A stretch of 64,000 bases of DNA, taken from the NCBI GenBank assembly GCA_013306675.1, contig JABLUY010000089.1:1-64000 (forward strand), written 5' to 3'. Of this stretch, positions 36,498 to 47,000 are shown piece after piece. How positions within the stretch are numbered: position 1 is the stretch's first letter; each line of letters begins with the position of its first letter. A program made the position numbers and the translations under genes. Under the pieces are notes generated by a model. It did no database searches. It saw only the letters and a list, made by a program, of their open reading frames with translations, and was not told the DNA's origin. Source of the stretch: Thraustochytrium sp. TN22 (Eukaryota > Sar > Bigyra > Thraustochytrida > Thraustochytriidae).

Positions 36498-38327
36498 ATG
36501 GGCGTGTTCTCGCGCAAGTCGGCGGCGCCGACGGCGAGCGGCAAGACGGAGGCCAGCGTGGCGCTCAAGGCGTCGAGCCGGGGCACGAGCGCGACGAGCG
36601 TCGAGCGCCTGCGGAACCCGCACTTCAACAAGGGCACGAGCTTCAGCGAGGCGGAGCGCAAGGAGCTGCACCTGCAGGGCCTGCTCCCGCCCGTGGTGGA
36701 GAGCATCGACCTGCAGGCCAAGCGCGAGCTGCAGCACCTGCGGCGCAAGCCGTCGGACATCGAGAAGTACGTCTTTTTGATGAGCCTGCTGGACCGCAAC
36801 GTGGAGCTCTTCTACAAGGTGCTCACGGAGAACGTGTACGAGTGCATGCCGCTCGTGTACACTCCGACGGTCGGCCAGGCCTGCCAGGAGTTCCACCTGC
36901 TCTACTCGGAGCCCAAGGGCCTGTACGTCTCGCTCAACGACCTGGGCAACGTTCAGACGCTCGTGGACAACTGGCCCGAAGAGAACGTGACCACCATCGT
37001 CATGACGGACGGCGGCCGCATCCTTGGCCTCGGCGACCTGGGCGCCAACGGCCTGGGCATCCCGCAGGGCAAGCTGCAGCTGTACTCGGCTTGCGCTGGC
37101 ATCCCCCACCACCAGTGCCTGCCCGTCATCCTCGATGTTGGCACCAACAACGAGGAGCTGCGTGAGCACGAGCTCTACATGGGCCTGCGCCGCCCTCGCG
37201 AGCGCGGCGAGGACTTCGACCACCTCGTCAAGGAGTTCATGACGGCCGCGCAGAAGCGCTGGGGCCGCTCGCTCCTCATCCAGTTCGAGGACTTTGACAA
37301 CACCAACGCCTTCCGCCTGCTCGAGGAGACGCGCCACAACTTCACCACCTTCAACGACGACATCCAGGGCACCGCCGCCGTCTCCCTGGCCGGCGTGCTC
37401 GCCTCGCTGCGCGTCACCAGCCAGGTCGAGGGCGGCAAGAAGCGCCTGCGGGACCATACCTTTCTCTTCCTCGGCGCCGGCGAGGCCGGCACGGGCATCG
37501 CCAACCTCATCGCGCACGCCATCCAGGAGGAGGCCGTCGACGAGGGTGAGGAGCCCATCTCCATCGAGCAGGCGCGCGAGAACATCTGGCTCGTCGACTC
37601 GCGCGGCCTCATCACCAAGAAGCGCGCCGACGCCGGCGGCCTCCAGCACCACAAGCTCGAGTTCGCCCATGAGCTCTCCCAGGAGCACACCCACGACCTT
37701 GACGGCACCGAGTTCGAGGTCAAGGACGGCACTGTCAAGTCCTTCGAGCAGGCCGTGCGCCTGCTCAAGCCCTCGGCGCTCATTGGCGTCTCCGCCATTC
37801 CGCGCACCTTCACGCAGCCCATCGTCGAGTACATGGCCGAGATCAACGAGGCCCCGCTCATCTTCGCGCTTTCCAACCCGACCTCTCAGGCCGAGTGCAC
37901 CGCGGAGCAGGCCTACACCTGGACCCAGGGCCGCGCCATCTTTGTTTCCGGCTCGCCCTTTGAGCCGGTCGAGGTCGAGCTCGCCTCGGGCGAGACCGTC
38001 ACGCGTGAGCCTGGCCAGGGCAACAACGCCTACATCTTCCCGGGCCTCGGCCTCGGCGTCCTCGCCGCCAAGGCCACCACCATTCCGGACGAGCTCCTCT
38101 ACGTTTCCGCGCAAGCGCTCGCCGACCTCGTCACTGAGGACGACCTCAACCGTGGCCGCATGTACCCGCACCTCTCGCACATCCGCGAGGTCTCCGCCTC
38201 CATCGGCACTCGCGTCGCAGAGCGCGCCTTCAAGCTTGCCATCGCCTCCAGCAAGAAGCCCTCCGACCTCGAGCACTATGTTCGCAGCTGCATGGCCGAC
38301 CCGGAGTCCTCTTGGGCCAAGCTCTGA
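36498..38327 (+). CDS. Malic enzyme (oxidative decarboxylating; NADP form likely)
   Basis: Predicted 609-residue enzyme converting malate to pyruvate and CO2 with NAD(P)H. The catalytic Tyr121 is in VYTPTVG. GLGDLGANGLGIPQGK carries the general-base Lys192. The divalent-metal ligands are Glu264/Asp265 (QFEDF) and Asp288 (FNDDIQGTA). The dinucleotide fold has GAGEAGTG starting at 326. The following WLVDSRGL resembles the VDSKGL of NADP-dependent vertebrate ME1 rather than the NAD-type ME2, so NADP preference is inferred. The first 45 residues are Ser/Ala/Lys/Arg-rich and could be a mitochondrial presequence. In oleaginous protists such an enzyme can supply NADPH for lipid synthesis (family knowledge). 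The ATG at 36498 is the first in the open frame and has AAG before it. It is complete, intronless and converges with the myosin gene. Confidence 0.95.
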   Translation: MGVFSRKSAAPTASGKTEASVALKASSRGTSATSVERLRNPHFNKGTSFSEAERKELHLQGLLPPVVESIDLQAKRELQHLRRKPSDIEKYVFLMSLLDRNVELFYKVLTENVYECMPLVYTPTVGQACQEFHLLYSEPKGLYVSLNDLGNVQTLVDNWPEENVTTIVMTDGGRILGLGDLGANGLGIPQGKLQLYSACAGIPHHQCLPVILDVGTNNEELREHELYMGLRRPRERGEDFDHLVKEFMTAAQKRWGRSLLIQFEDFDNTNAFRLLEETRHNFTTFNDDIQGTAAVSLAGVLASLRVTSQVEGGKKRLRDHTFLFLGAGEAGTGIANLIAHAIQEEAVDEGEEPISIEQARENIWLVDSRGLITKKRADAGGLQHHKLEFAHELSQEHTHDLDGTEFEVKDGTVKSFEQAVRLLKPSALIGVSAIPRTFTQPIVEYMAEINEAPLIFALSNPTSQAECTAEQAYTWTQGRAIFVSGSPFEPVEVELASGETVTREPGQGNNAYIFPGLGLGVLAAKATTIPDELLYVSAQALADLVTEDDLNRGRMYPHLSHIREVSASIGTRVAERAFKLAIASSKKPSDLEHYVRSCMADPESSWAKL

Positions 38328-38472
38328 TTGTGTGAGTGTGTGAGTTGGCTGCGGCCGGCGTTGACAAAAACAACCCACCCTACCGTGATCGCGACTGCGC
38401 AAGGGCCAGCCACGACTCGCTTGGCTGGCAGTAAGATGATGAAAACAACTTCGATGAAAACAACTTCAAAAG

Positions 38473-38478
38473 AATAAA
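38473..38478 (+). terminator. AATAAA polyadenylation signal for malic enzyme
   Basis: A canonical AATAAA lies 146 bases after the malic enzyme stop, shortly before the convergent myosin stop codon at 38548. Confidence 0.6.
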
Positions 38479-38547
38479 AGACACACATTCTCAGTCGTGA
38501 CGAATTAGACTGGCCCACAAGCGAGCGAAAGCGCGAGCGAGCGAGAG

Positions 38548-41500
38548 CTAACTGCGCCGCCGGCTGCGCCCGCGCGCCAAGGCATCTCGCTGCTCGGCGA
38601 GGGCAAGCTCCTGGTCTTCCGCGTAGCCGTACGCATCCTCGTCGTCCTCGTCTTCATCATACTCGGAAGCAGCTCGTGGCGCTGCATTGGCCTTTTTGCT
38701 GCTCCGCGGCGCGCTCTGGCGCGAGTGCATCTGCTGTTGCTGCTGTCGCACCGCCGCCAGCCGCTCGACACGACCCTTTTGCGCAGACCGCGGGCCGCGA
38801 GGTGCCGAGGTCATTTCCACACTATCATCATCTTCGCCATCCTCGAGCTCCTCGTGGTGCGCAGCGGGCGCTGCCCGTCCGCTGCGGACCTTGAGCGCGC
38901 CGCGGTGGTGGTGGTGGTGGTGATGGTGGCGGTGGTGGGAGCGCTGCTGCTCCTGCTCCTGCTCCTGCTCCTGCTGCTGCTGCGAACGTCGAGCCGGAGG
39001 AGGCTCCTCGTACTCCCCCTCCCCCTCCTCCTCCTCCTCCTCATCGTCATCGTCGTCCTCATAGACACGCTGAGCGCGTTCCGCGTGCCCCCGCACGCGC
39101 GCCGCAGGCCGCGCCTCGTCCAGGGCCTCCTCAATCGAATCTGCACGAGCGGCACGTGCGCGCGCAAGGCGGTCGCGCACCTTGTCGTGCGGGTCGTGCG
39201 AGTCGTTCACCTCGCCATGCTCCTCGTCTCCCTCCATGACACGGTGCGCCCGAGTCGCCGTTGCCGCTCCACTGGTACCCCTACCGGCAGAGCTGGGCCT
39301 AGCATTGGCAACGGCGGCCCCGTTGCGCGCTGCTACCGCCTGCTTCCGCGCTACCCGCGGCGGCGGCATCTGCGCCTCCTCGTCATCCTCGTCCTCGTCG
39401 TCCTGCTCGTCAAAGGCCTCACGCGCCCGCTGCGCCGGAAACCCGCGCGTCAGCTGCTTGCGCTGGGATCCCGACTGCTTGGAGGCCGCAGAGTGGCTCG
39501 AGGCGGTCGACGGACGCCGCCTGCGCTGCTGCAACGCCGAGGCAGCGCCGGGTGACACGTGCATCTCCAGCTCAAACTCCTCGTCGAGCCCGTCAACTTC
39601 CACCTCGTCCCCTTCGTCCTGGGCCTCCATGCGGGGCGCTGCAGCCGCCCCCGCCGCTCCTCGGGCCGATCTGCTGGCGGAGCGTTGCGACGCAGACGAT
39701 GGCCGCCGCTGCCGTTGCTGCGTGGTCGGCGCGAGACGCCGCGAGGGGCTCATGGGCGCCTCCAACGCGTCGTCCGCCTCGTGTTCCTCGAGAAAACTGT
39801 GCCGCCTGCTACTAGACACCGACGCGACCGACTGCGGCGAGCGTTTCACAGCGTATTGCTTTGCCTCCGACATGCGTGTCGCCAGCGAGGCGTTTGAGGC
39901 GCCCCGAGACCGCGAGCCCCCGTTGGCTGCACCGTTCACGTGCACCTCATCCTCATCGTCTTGCTGCTGCTGCTGCTGCTGCTGCGATTGTTGCAGTGGA
40001 GACGGCCGGCCACGCCGGCCGAGCGCAGCGGGAGGCTTGGGCGCCTCTGCAGACGCCGCGCGTTGCGGTGGGGCCTGGCCAGCCTCCTCCTCTTCGCTCT
40101 CTCCGTCAAGCGTCACGGCGCCGTTGGCCTGATCCAGGTCGATCTCCCAGTCGTCATCGTCGTCCTCGATCATGTCTTCAAAGTCGTGCGCGCGCCGGCG
40201 GCGCGGCTGCTGCTGCGACTGCGGCATGCGCTGTTGGTGCTTGTGCTGGTGATGGTGAGACCCAGCGCGGCCGCGTGGCGCACCGGGTGACTTGCTGCCG
40301 TTCATCACCATGGTATCCACGGTGACGACTGAGTCCAGCGGAGAGAGGGGCATCTTTGCCCGGCCCTTGGGCGTCCGCTTCGGCCATGCAAAGACGTGAC
40401 CCTGCCGCCTGAGCGCCAGGAACTTACGCGCGGCACGCTGGACGACGGCGGCAATCTGCGCGATGCGCTCGTCCTTAAGCACCTCAAGGATGATGAAGGA
40501 CAGCTGCCGTAAAAACACCTTGGACTTGCCCAGTTGGTACTCCTCGCCGTGGACGAGCTGCGCGTTGTTGGCGATCTTGAGGCAGTTGCGCTTTTGCGTG
40601 TCGCGATTTGCCTTTTGCGCGAGCCGCTGCGCCTTGTATGGCGTGCCGCGCTTGCCGAGCACCGCGTACCGCACGAGGAACTCGGCAAAGGTAAAGCGGT
40701 ATGGGTAGCCGGCGCGCGTGACCTGGATGATCTGAAGCACGCCGCTGTAGCGCAGCTGCTCCACGAGGCGGCGCCGGTCCAGGTCGTCCGGCACATTCTC
40801 GTCGTTGGGCTTGAGGCAGCGCACGTAGTGCGCGCTGCTGGCGCGAATCTTCTCCACCGCCACGCGCAATTGCACCTGGAAGTGAGCGCCAACCGTGGTC
40901 TGCTGCAGCACGCCAGGCGCCCCGCTGGGCGTGCCGGGCGTGCTAGGCGTGCCGGGTGACCCGGGCGTGCCCGGGGTGCGCCGCGTGCCGCCGGCCGCGG
41001 CTCCGGCAAAGTTGGAGCCTAGTTTCTTGTCGAAGAAGGCTGCAATGTCTGCGCCGCCCGCCGCGTCCTTGGCGTTGGGAGGCAAGAGCACCTTGAGGAT
41101 AGGGCTGCGTGAGGCCGACACGAGGTCCACGGCTTCCTGGCGCAGCTCGTTCTTGTTTTGCGAGAAAAAGCCGTCCGCGCTGTAGACTACGTCGCCCGCG
41201 TAGTGGCGCACGCGGAAGCGGAAGTCAGCCCGGTCCTCTCGCGTCGGGTGCAGGAAGCGCGTGAAGCGATCCGGCAGGTGCGTCCACATCTTGGTCACCA
41301 TGGTGTGGTCGTTGCCGCCCGGGTACATGCAGTTCTCGTCCATGAGCGTGAAGAGGCCGATGGGCCGCGCCTCAAACATCTCGATGCATGCCGCGTTATC
41401 CGGGTAGCGAATGAAGGTCCAGTCAATGCCTTCTTCATCGTATTCGAGCTGGTCCCGCTTGAAGACCGCCTCGTTGAAGAGGTGCTGCAGTGTCTCGTTG

Positions 41501-43128
41501 CAAAAGTTGATACAGAGCTGCGCAAAGCCGTTGCGCTCAAAGACCTCAAATCCGAAGACATCCAGCAGCCCAATTGTGTACTGTGTGTTGTACACGTGGT
41601 CGTCGATCTCCACCTTGGTCTGAGCCTCCAAGGCACGCCGGCTCAGGCGCGCGCGTCGGGCGTTGCGCTTCTCCCGCAGCGGTTCCTGCTGAATGCACTG
41701 ATTGAGCCGCCACACGAGCCAGCCAAAGAGACGCTCATAGATGGTCATGGCCAGCGCGTCGCGCGCCAGAGCCGCCGCCTCTACCGAGAGCGACTTCTCG
41801 AACTGCTCGTTCTCCCGCCGCAGGTGCGCCGGCAGGTTGCCGCGCGCCGCGAGGTCCTCATCTGTGCCGCGCACGCGGATGACGCGGCGGCACAGAGCGA
41901 ACTCGAGCGCGTCTGCGTCCACCTTGAGCAGGTCACAGCACGCCTCGCACGAGAGCATTGTCTCGTCGTCAAAGCGGATGCGACACGTCTGCTCGTGGCC
42001 AATCGCCTCAAACTCCAGGTTACCAAGGTGCAGGACGCCGGCCACGAGATCCAAGAGCTCCGAGATCTCCTCCGGCGCCATGCCCAGGTCATGCATGGCG
42101 CGCACTGTCTCGCGGAAGTTCTCCGCATCGGACTCCTCCTCGCGATCCATGTTAGCCTTCTGGGAGATGAACTTGAAGGGCTGCAGGCTGCCCGGGATGC
42201 GCCACCGCTCCAGCTCCTCGTCCGAGCCGCCGGCCGCCATCTCATAAAAGACGTGGAAGTTGCGCTCCCCGGGGAACTGCTGCGTGAGCCGCGCCTTCTC
42301 GAGCAGGTAGGTGGTGATGTGCGCGCCCAAAGTGCCGCCGCTCTCCGGGTCGAACTTCATCTCGATCAGCTTGCCAAAGCGCGAGGAGTTCTCGTTGCGG
42401 ATCGTGCACGAATTGCCAAAGGTCTCCAGCACAGGGTTGGACTGCAGCACACGCTCCGAGATGTCAGTGCCGGACGCCCCGCTACTGCGCCACTGGCTCA
42501 TGGCCGCCAGGCTGCGCATGATGATCTTGGTGGACTCCGTCTTGCCGGCGCCCGACTCGCCGCTAACCAGCACCGTCTGATTCAGGCCATTGCGCTCCAT
42601 CACGTCCTTGTACACCGTGGCGGCCACCTTGTAAATATGCGCCGGCAGGTCCGCGTCCGCCGTCGCGGCCGCGTAGCGCTTCACCACATCCTGCCCGTAC
42701 AGCCCCGGCACGTGCTTAAACGGGTTCACGGCCAGCAGGATGCGCCCGGTGAACGTGTAGATGCGGTCCTGTAAGTACCTTTGCTCCAGCGCCTCGAGCA
42801 GCCCCGGCTCGTGCAGCGTGTCAATCGAGGTCAGGTCCTCCACGTGGCTGTACACCTGCGCCGACTTGGACCGCCGCACCTCGCACTCCGTGCGCGCGTC
42901 CACTACGCGCGTCTTGCCGCCGCGCCGCTTGAGCTCCTTGCCCAGCTGCACCACAATGCGGTACGGGTTCGGGACGCCCTCGCTCTCGACCGCGCCGCGG
43001 CTCTTGGCCAGCGCCGCATCTTCGCGCGCCGACGACGGCTTGTACCTGCCCAGGATGATCCCTTCCACCCACGCGTGCTCGTGGTCCTTCACCCAGACCT
43101 TGGACCCCTTCTTGAGCTTGCGCTCCAT
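38548..43128 (-). CDS. Unconventional myosin with a single IQ region and long disordered tail
   Basis: Predicted 1526-residue actin motor. An SH3-like N-terminal part (GSKVWVKDHEHAWVEG) precedes the motor (about 75-880). The motor has the P-loop GESGAGKT at 190-197, switch I NENSSRFGK, and the relay/switch II region LLDVFGFEVFERNGFAQLC. Loop 2 carries an inserted Thr-Pro-Gly repeat (GTPGSPGTPSTPGTPSG). One IQ-like helix (IAAVVQRAARKFLALRRQG) lies near 888-905. The tail (about 905-1526) has no coiled coil, FYVE, MyTH4 or globular domain that I recognise. It is made of Asp/Glu, Gln and His runs and basic patches such as SSRRHSFLEEHE. The first supported start is ATG 43128 (MERKLKKGSK). The frame continues upstream at low complexity. 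Class is unresolved; tail unlike the common ones. Confidence 0.88.
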   Translation of the reverse strand: MERKLKKGSKVWVKDHEHAWVEGIILGRYKPSSAREDAALAKSRGAVESEGVPNPYRIVVQLGKELKRRGGKTRVVDARTECEVRRSKSAQVYSHVEDLTSIDTLHEPGLLEALEQRYLQDRIYTFTGRILLAVNPFKHVPGLYGQDVVKRYAAATADADLPAHIYKVAATVYKDVMERNGLNQTVLVSGESGAGKTESTKIIMRSLAAMSQWRSSGASGTDISERVLQSNPVLETFGNSCTIRNENSSRFGKLIEMKFDPESGGTLGAHITTYLLEKARLTQQFPGERNFHVFYEMAAGGSDEELERWRIPGSLQPFKFISQKANMDREEESDAENFRETVRAMHDLGMAPEEISELLDLVAGVLHLGNLEFEAIGHEQTCRIRFDDETMLSCEACCDLLKVDADALEFALCRRVIRVRGTDEDLAARGNLPAHLRRENEQFEKSLSVEAAALARDALAMTIYERLFGWLVWRLNQCIQQEPLREKRNARRARLSRRALEAQTKVEIDDHVYNTQYTIGLLDVFGFEVFERNGFAQLCINFCNETLQHLFNEAVFKRDQLEYDEEGIDWTFIRYPDNAACIEMFEARPIGLFTLMDENCMYPGGNDHTMVTKMWTHLPDRFTRFLHPTREDRADFRFRVRHYAGDVVYSADGFFSQNKNELRQEAVDLVSASRSPILKVLLPPNAKDAAGGADIAAFFDKKLGSNFAGAAAGGTRRTPGTPGSPGTPSTPGTPSGAPGVLQQTTVGAHFQVQLRVAVEKIRASSAHYVRCLKPNDENVPDDLDRRRLVEQLRYSGVLQIIQVTRAGYPYRFTFAEFLVRYAVLGKRGTPYKAQRLAQKANRDTQKRNCLKIANNAQLVHGEEYQLGKSKVFLRQLSFIILEVLKDERIAQIAAVVQRAARKFLALRRQGHVFAWPKRTPKGRAKMPLSPLDSVVTVDTMVMNGSKSPGAPRGRAGSHHHQHKHQQRMPQSQQQPRRRRAHDFEDMIEDDDDDWEIDLDQANGAVTLDGESEEEEAGQAPPQRAASAEAPKPPAALGRRGRPSPLQQSQQQQQQQQDDEDEVHVNGAANGGSRSRGASNASLATRMSEAKQYAVKRSPQSVASVSSSRRHSFLEEHEADDALEAPMSPSRRLAPTTQQRQRRPSSASQRSASRSARGAAGAAAAPRMEAQDEGDEVEVDGLDEEFELEMHVSPGAASALQQRRRRPSTASSHSAASKQSGSQRKQLTRGFPAQRAREAFDEQDDEDEDDEEAQMPPPRVARKQAVAARNGAAVANARPSSAGRGTSGAATATRAHRVMEGDEEHGEVNDSHDPHDKVRDRLARARAARADSIEEALDEARPAARVRGHAERAQRVYEDDDDDEEEEEEGEGEYEEPPPARRSQQQQEQEQEQEQQRSHHRHHHHHHHHRGALKVRSGRAAPAAHHEELEDGEDDDSVEMTSAPRGPRSAQKGRVERLAAVRQQQQQMHSRQSAPRSSKKANAAPRAASEYDEDEDDEDAYGYAEDQELALAEQRDALARGRSRRRS
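38903..38939 (-). repeat. GTG trinucleotide run encoding poly-His
   Basis: Read on the minus strand this encodes HHRHHHHHHHHR in the myosin tail, next to a Gln/Glu run. Confidence 0.9.
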
Positions 43129-44026
43129 CTTTTCAAACACGCTGCGCTGCACTGCGCTGCGCCGCGCTGCGCTGCGCTGCGCTGCACCCGACCCGCTCGC
43201 CGCCCCGCACACGCGCGCACGCGCCCGCCGCCGCGCCAAGCGCCAAGCGCCCTGCGCGCCGCGCGCCGCCGCCCGCCGCCGCCGCGCCGGCCGCGCCGAG
43301 CGCTGGCCGCGCGCCGCCGCGCCGCGATCGTGGATTGATTGATAGATTGATTGATTGTCGATTGCATGACTCGACTCGTCTTGTGCCAGTGACTGACAGT
43401 GAGTAAACAAACAACCACCGTGCCACTTTGCCACCGGCGCACTCTGACACTGTCTTGCCGCCACTTGCGCTGCCGCTTTCGCCGACAACACGAGCTTTGC
43501 TTTTTCCCTCGCCCGGCCTCGCCCGTGCCACGCAGGCCGCGCCAGCCGAGCACGAGCGGCGAGGAGGCGGCTCGGCTCGGAGGCGAGGAGAGGGCGCCTG
43601 GCAAGGCTGGTGGTGGCTGGCATCGATCATCGTCTGGCTGGCGGGAAAATGAGATGAGACCAAGCACGGAAAATGTGCTGCAGAGCCCCGCCGAGGGCGA
43701 TCACGCGTGCGATCAGGTAGGCTCAGGCTCTGCGTAACTTGCTAGCTCATCAGGGAGCGTTGAAGGGTAGCCATGGGTTAGCTGGCGTAGCCTCGTCACG
43801 CGTCACAATCTCACGCGACATTCATTTGACGCTCTCGGTCGCCTTGTACAATGCAACGCAACGCAAAACGGCATTTGGGGTTGCGCACAGCACAACGGAT
43901 CGGCATTGCGCATGCGTTCACGTGGAAGGGGCACGACGGGGACGACTCGGAGAACAGCGAGTGAGCGAGGTCTGGCAGAGCGAAGGCGCGCGGCGCGCCT
44001 GGGCGCGCGCCAGCGGAGCCGGCACG
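43129..44026. promoter_or_regulatory. Divergent intergenic region, myosin and EF-hand/WD40 gene
   Basis: Contains both promoters. A GCGCTGCGC-type short repeat near 43140-43190 lies directly upstream of the myosin start. ATTGATTGAT-type repeats are at about 43334-43360. No gene supported. Confidence 0.45.
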
Positions 44027-47000
44027 ATGGAGATCCTCTCGCTGCTGGACCGCAAGGGCATGAACAGGCTGCGCGCCGACTTCGAGCGCAGGCCACAGGG
44101 CCTGGCGCTGGATGAATTCGTGCGACGCATCGTGCTGCGATTGCCGGACGCTGGCATGTCGGACGTGGAGCTGGTTGCGCGCCTGCAGGACCTCTTCCAT
44201 CAGGTCGACGTCAATGGGGACCGCCACATGGACTGGGAAGAGTTCTCGAACTTTTGCGTGGAGGCAGGCGTCGCGGCGTCCAACATGTCGGCCATGGAGG
44301 TCACGGAGAAGTACGTGCAGCGGCCGTTCGTGGACGCAAATTCCCACACAAGCGCCATCCTCTGCATCCGCTACGTGCCCGAGCTCGAGCGCATGTTCGT
44401 CTGCGAGAGCGGCAGTCGCACGGTCAAGGTGTACGACCCCTTTTGTGCGGTCGCCGGCGGCAGGCCAGGCGCCACCGGAGCCAAGCCAGGCGCCACCGCT
44501 GCTGCCGCCACGCCAGGCGCGGATTCCACTGGGGCGGACGTCGGCGTCGGGTCGGCTGGAGGGGCCGCGGCAGGGGCCGGGGCAGCCGGAGCAGGACCCG
44601 CCACCACCAGCGGCGGGCCCACGCTACTGCACGAGATCGACCTCGCGGACGCGGTCATGGACGCCTCGGACAAGAACAACGTCGGCACCGTGCTGGCCGT
44701 GGAGTACCTGACCGTGGGCTCGCGCAAGTTGCTAGCGATCTCGGCCACGAACATGACCGTGACGCTGTGGGACGCCGGCATCTACGACGTGGCCGAGGGG
44801 ACCGTTCCGCGGTTCGTGGAGCGCATCGTGGTGGACAAGCCGCAATTCATCCTCACGTACGTGCCGTTCCTGGACGCCCTCTTTACAGCCGCCGCGGACT
44901 CCAAAATCGTCGTGCACTCGCTACGCCACCTCCCCAAGCTGGAGATGCTCGAGGTGTGCAGGCTGCGCCAGCACACAGACCTGGTGCAGGCGATTCTTAG
45001 CATCAACGAGCTGGAGCTCGTGGCTACGGCCGCCATGGACTGTCGTATCGTGCTGTGGGCGCGCGACCTGACACAGCCGCTGGACCGCCAGATCGTGTAC
45101 AAGTCGCATCGCGTGGGCCACCAAAAGGGCGTTCGTAGCCTGGCGTATGCGGGAGAGGGCCTCCTGCTGTCGGCCGCCTTCGACCTGGTCGTGCTGGCCT
45201 GGGATGTGACCGAGGTGTCCGTGCGTCCCATCTTCCAGCTCTCGGGCCATACCTCACCGCTCTTCGGCGTGCGCGTGCTGCCGAGCGGCCAACACGCCGT
45301 CTCGCTGGACACCCGCGGCGTCTTCAAGACCTGGGACATTCGGCGCGAGGGCAGCATTTTGGACGGCGAGCGGGGCATCCAGACGTTCTCACTGGGGGCC
45401 TCTTTGGACCCGTCCTGCAAGCAGGACGAGGAGCTCACCTTCGCGCCTTGTGCGCTCGAGGTGGCGGGCCCCAAGGGAACGCTCTTCGCCGCCAAGAACC
45501 GCCTGCTCATGTTCGAGACGGCGCAGCTCCGCCCGGAAACCTTTGCGCCTGCGGCCTGCGTCTACAACGCGACTTCCATTACAATTGCCTGCGCAGTCCA
45601 CCGTGACGTGAAAATTTGGGACGCGCGGTCGGCCGAGCTGCTGTGCCACTTCCAGAATCTGACGGAGACAGACATCACCGACCTGCAGCTGGACTTTCGG
45701 CGCCGCAAGCTCATCGTTGCGGACCAGCGCGGCGGCGTGGCCGTCTTCAACTACCTGAACGGCTCGCGCATGAAGGACAACGCGTCGGCGCCGCATCAGG
45801 GTGAAATATCCTGCATGGTCTATGGTGTCGAGGATCATATCATCGTCACGGGCAGCTGGGACAAGAGCCTGCGCGTGTACGACGAGACGTTGCCAAATCA
45901 TCTCGGCCCGCTCCGCCGCATCGTGCATGCGCATACCGCCGATCCGACGGCCGTGGCGCTCTCGCACCGCCTCTCGCTCATCGCCAGCGCCGATGAGCTT
46001 GGTACGCTGCGCGTCTGGGACTTTCAGTTCCTTTCGCTGGAAGGCGAGATGGCCATCGACGCCGGCGTCGCCGCTCTCGCCTTTTTGGACCCTTTCCCGC
46101 TCCTGCTTTCTGTCGATCGCAAGGGCTTCGTGCGCGTGTGGCCCGTTCGGCCCTTCACCACAACCGCCCAGCTGCACCGCCACAGCTGCGCGGCACAGTT
46201 CCCGCTGTGCGGCGACGGTCTCCTCGCGGAGGAGGTGGTGTCCTGCTTCGACTTGGCGCCGCCCGGCCGCCACGGACCCAAGTCAGGTCACTTTCTGTAC
46301 GTGGGCACCAGCGCCGGCCGCGTTGTCGTGCTGGACCTTGGTCCGATGGTCGCCTCACTCGGCGTGCAGCCCGTGCCGGGCGCGCAGTGCGCGTTCGAGC
46401 GGGAAAACTACAATCCATATCGCAAGCTGCAGCGCATCATGGAGAACCAATTCGCGCCGACGCCGGCCAACTACATGCTACAGGCCGGCGCCCAGAGCGC
46501 GCGCGTTGTGGCCCTCTGGATGGCGCACGAGCGCGGGGTCTCCTCGCTGCAGGTGCTTGAGGATCCGGACGGCGTGATCACGTGCGGCAGCGACAAGGCC
46601 ATCCGCCTGTGGTCGCGGCAGGGTGATGCGCTCGGCGTGCTCGACGCCAACGAGCGCAAGGCGCTCCAAGTTGCGCGCAAAATCAAGGTCTGGAACTTCC
46701 CCATCGACATGGAGTCGCGCCGCGAGCGCGAGCTCGCGCAGGCGCAGGTCCTTGTGGACAGGATCCTGCGCGACGTTGCGGACAAACACGGCGGGCCCGA
46801 CTCGCTGCGTATTCTGTGCGAGAGCGACGCTGACGGCGGCGGCCCTGTGCCGGCTCGACGCCGCTTCACCACCATCCTCGCGCGCGAGAACGAGCAGGAG
46901 GAGCTCAAAGCGCGCCAGGAGCGCCTCGCGCTGGAGCAGCGCCGCGATGAGCGCCGAGCGCGCGCCATGCACGCGCGCGAGCTTAACTTTGCCTCCTCGG

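Noticed and set aside
36324-38402. 692-residue minus-strand ORF opposite malic enzyme
   Set aside because: Malic enzyme catalytic residues are all on the plus strand; the opposite frame is a Val/Glu/Leu-rich shadow.
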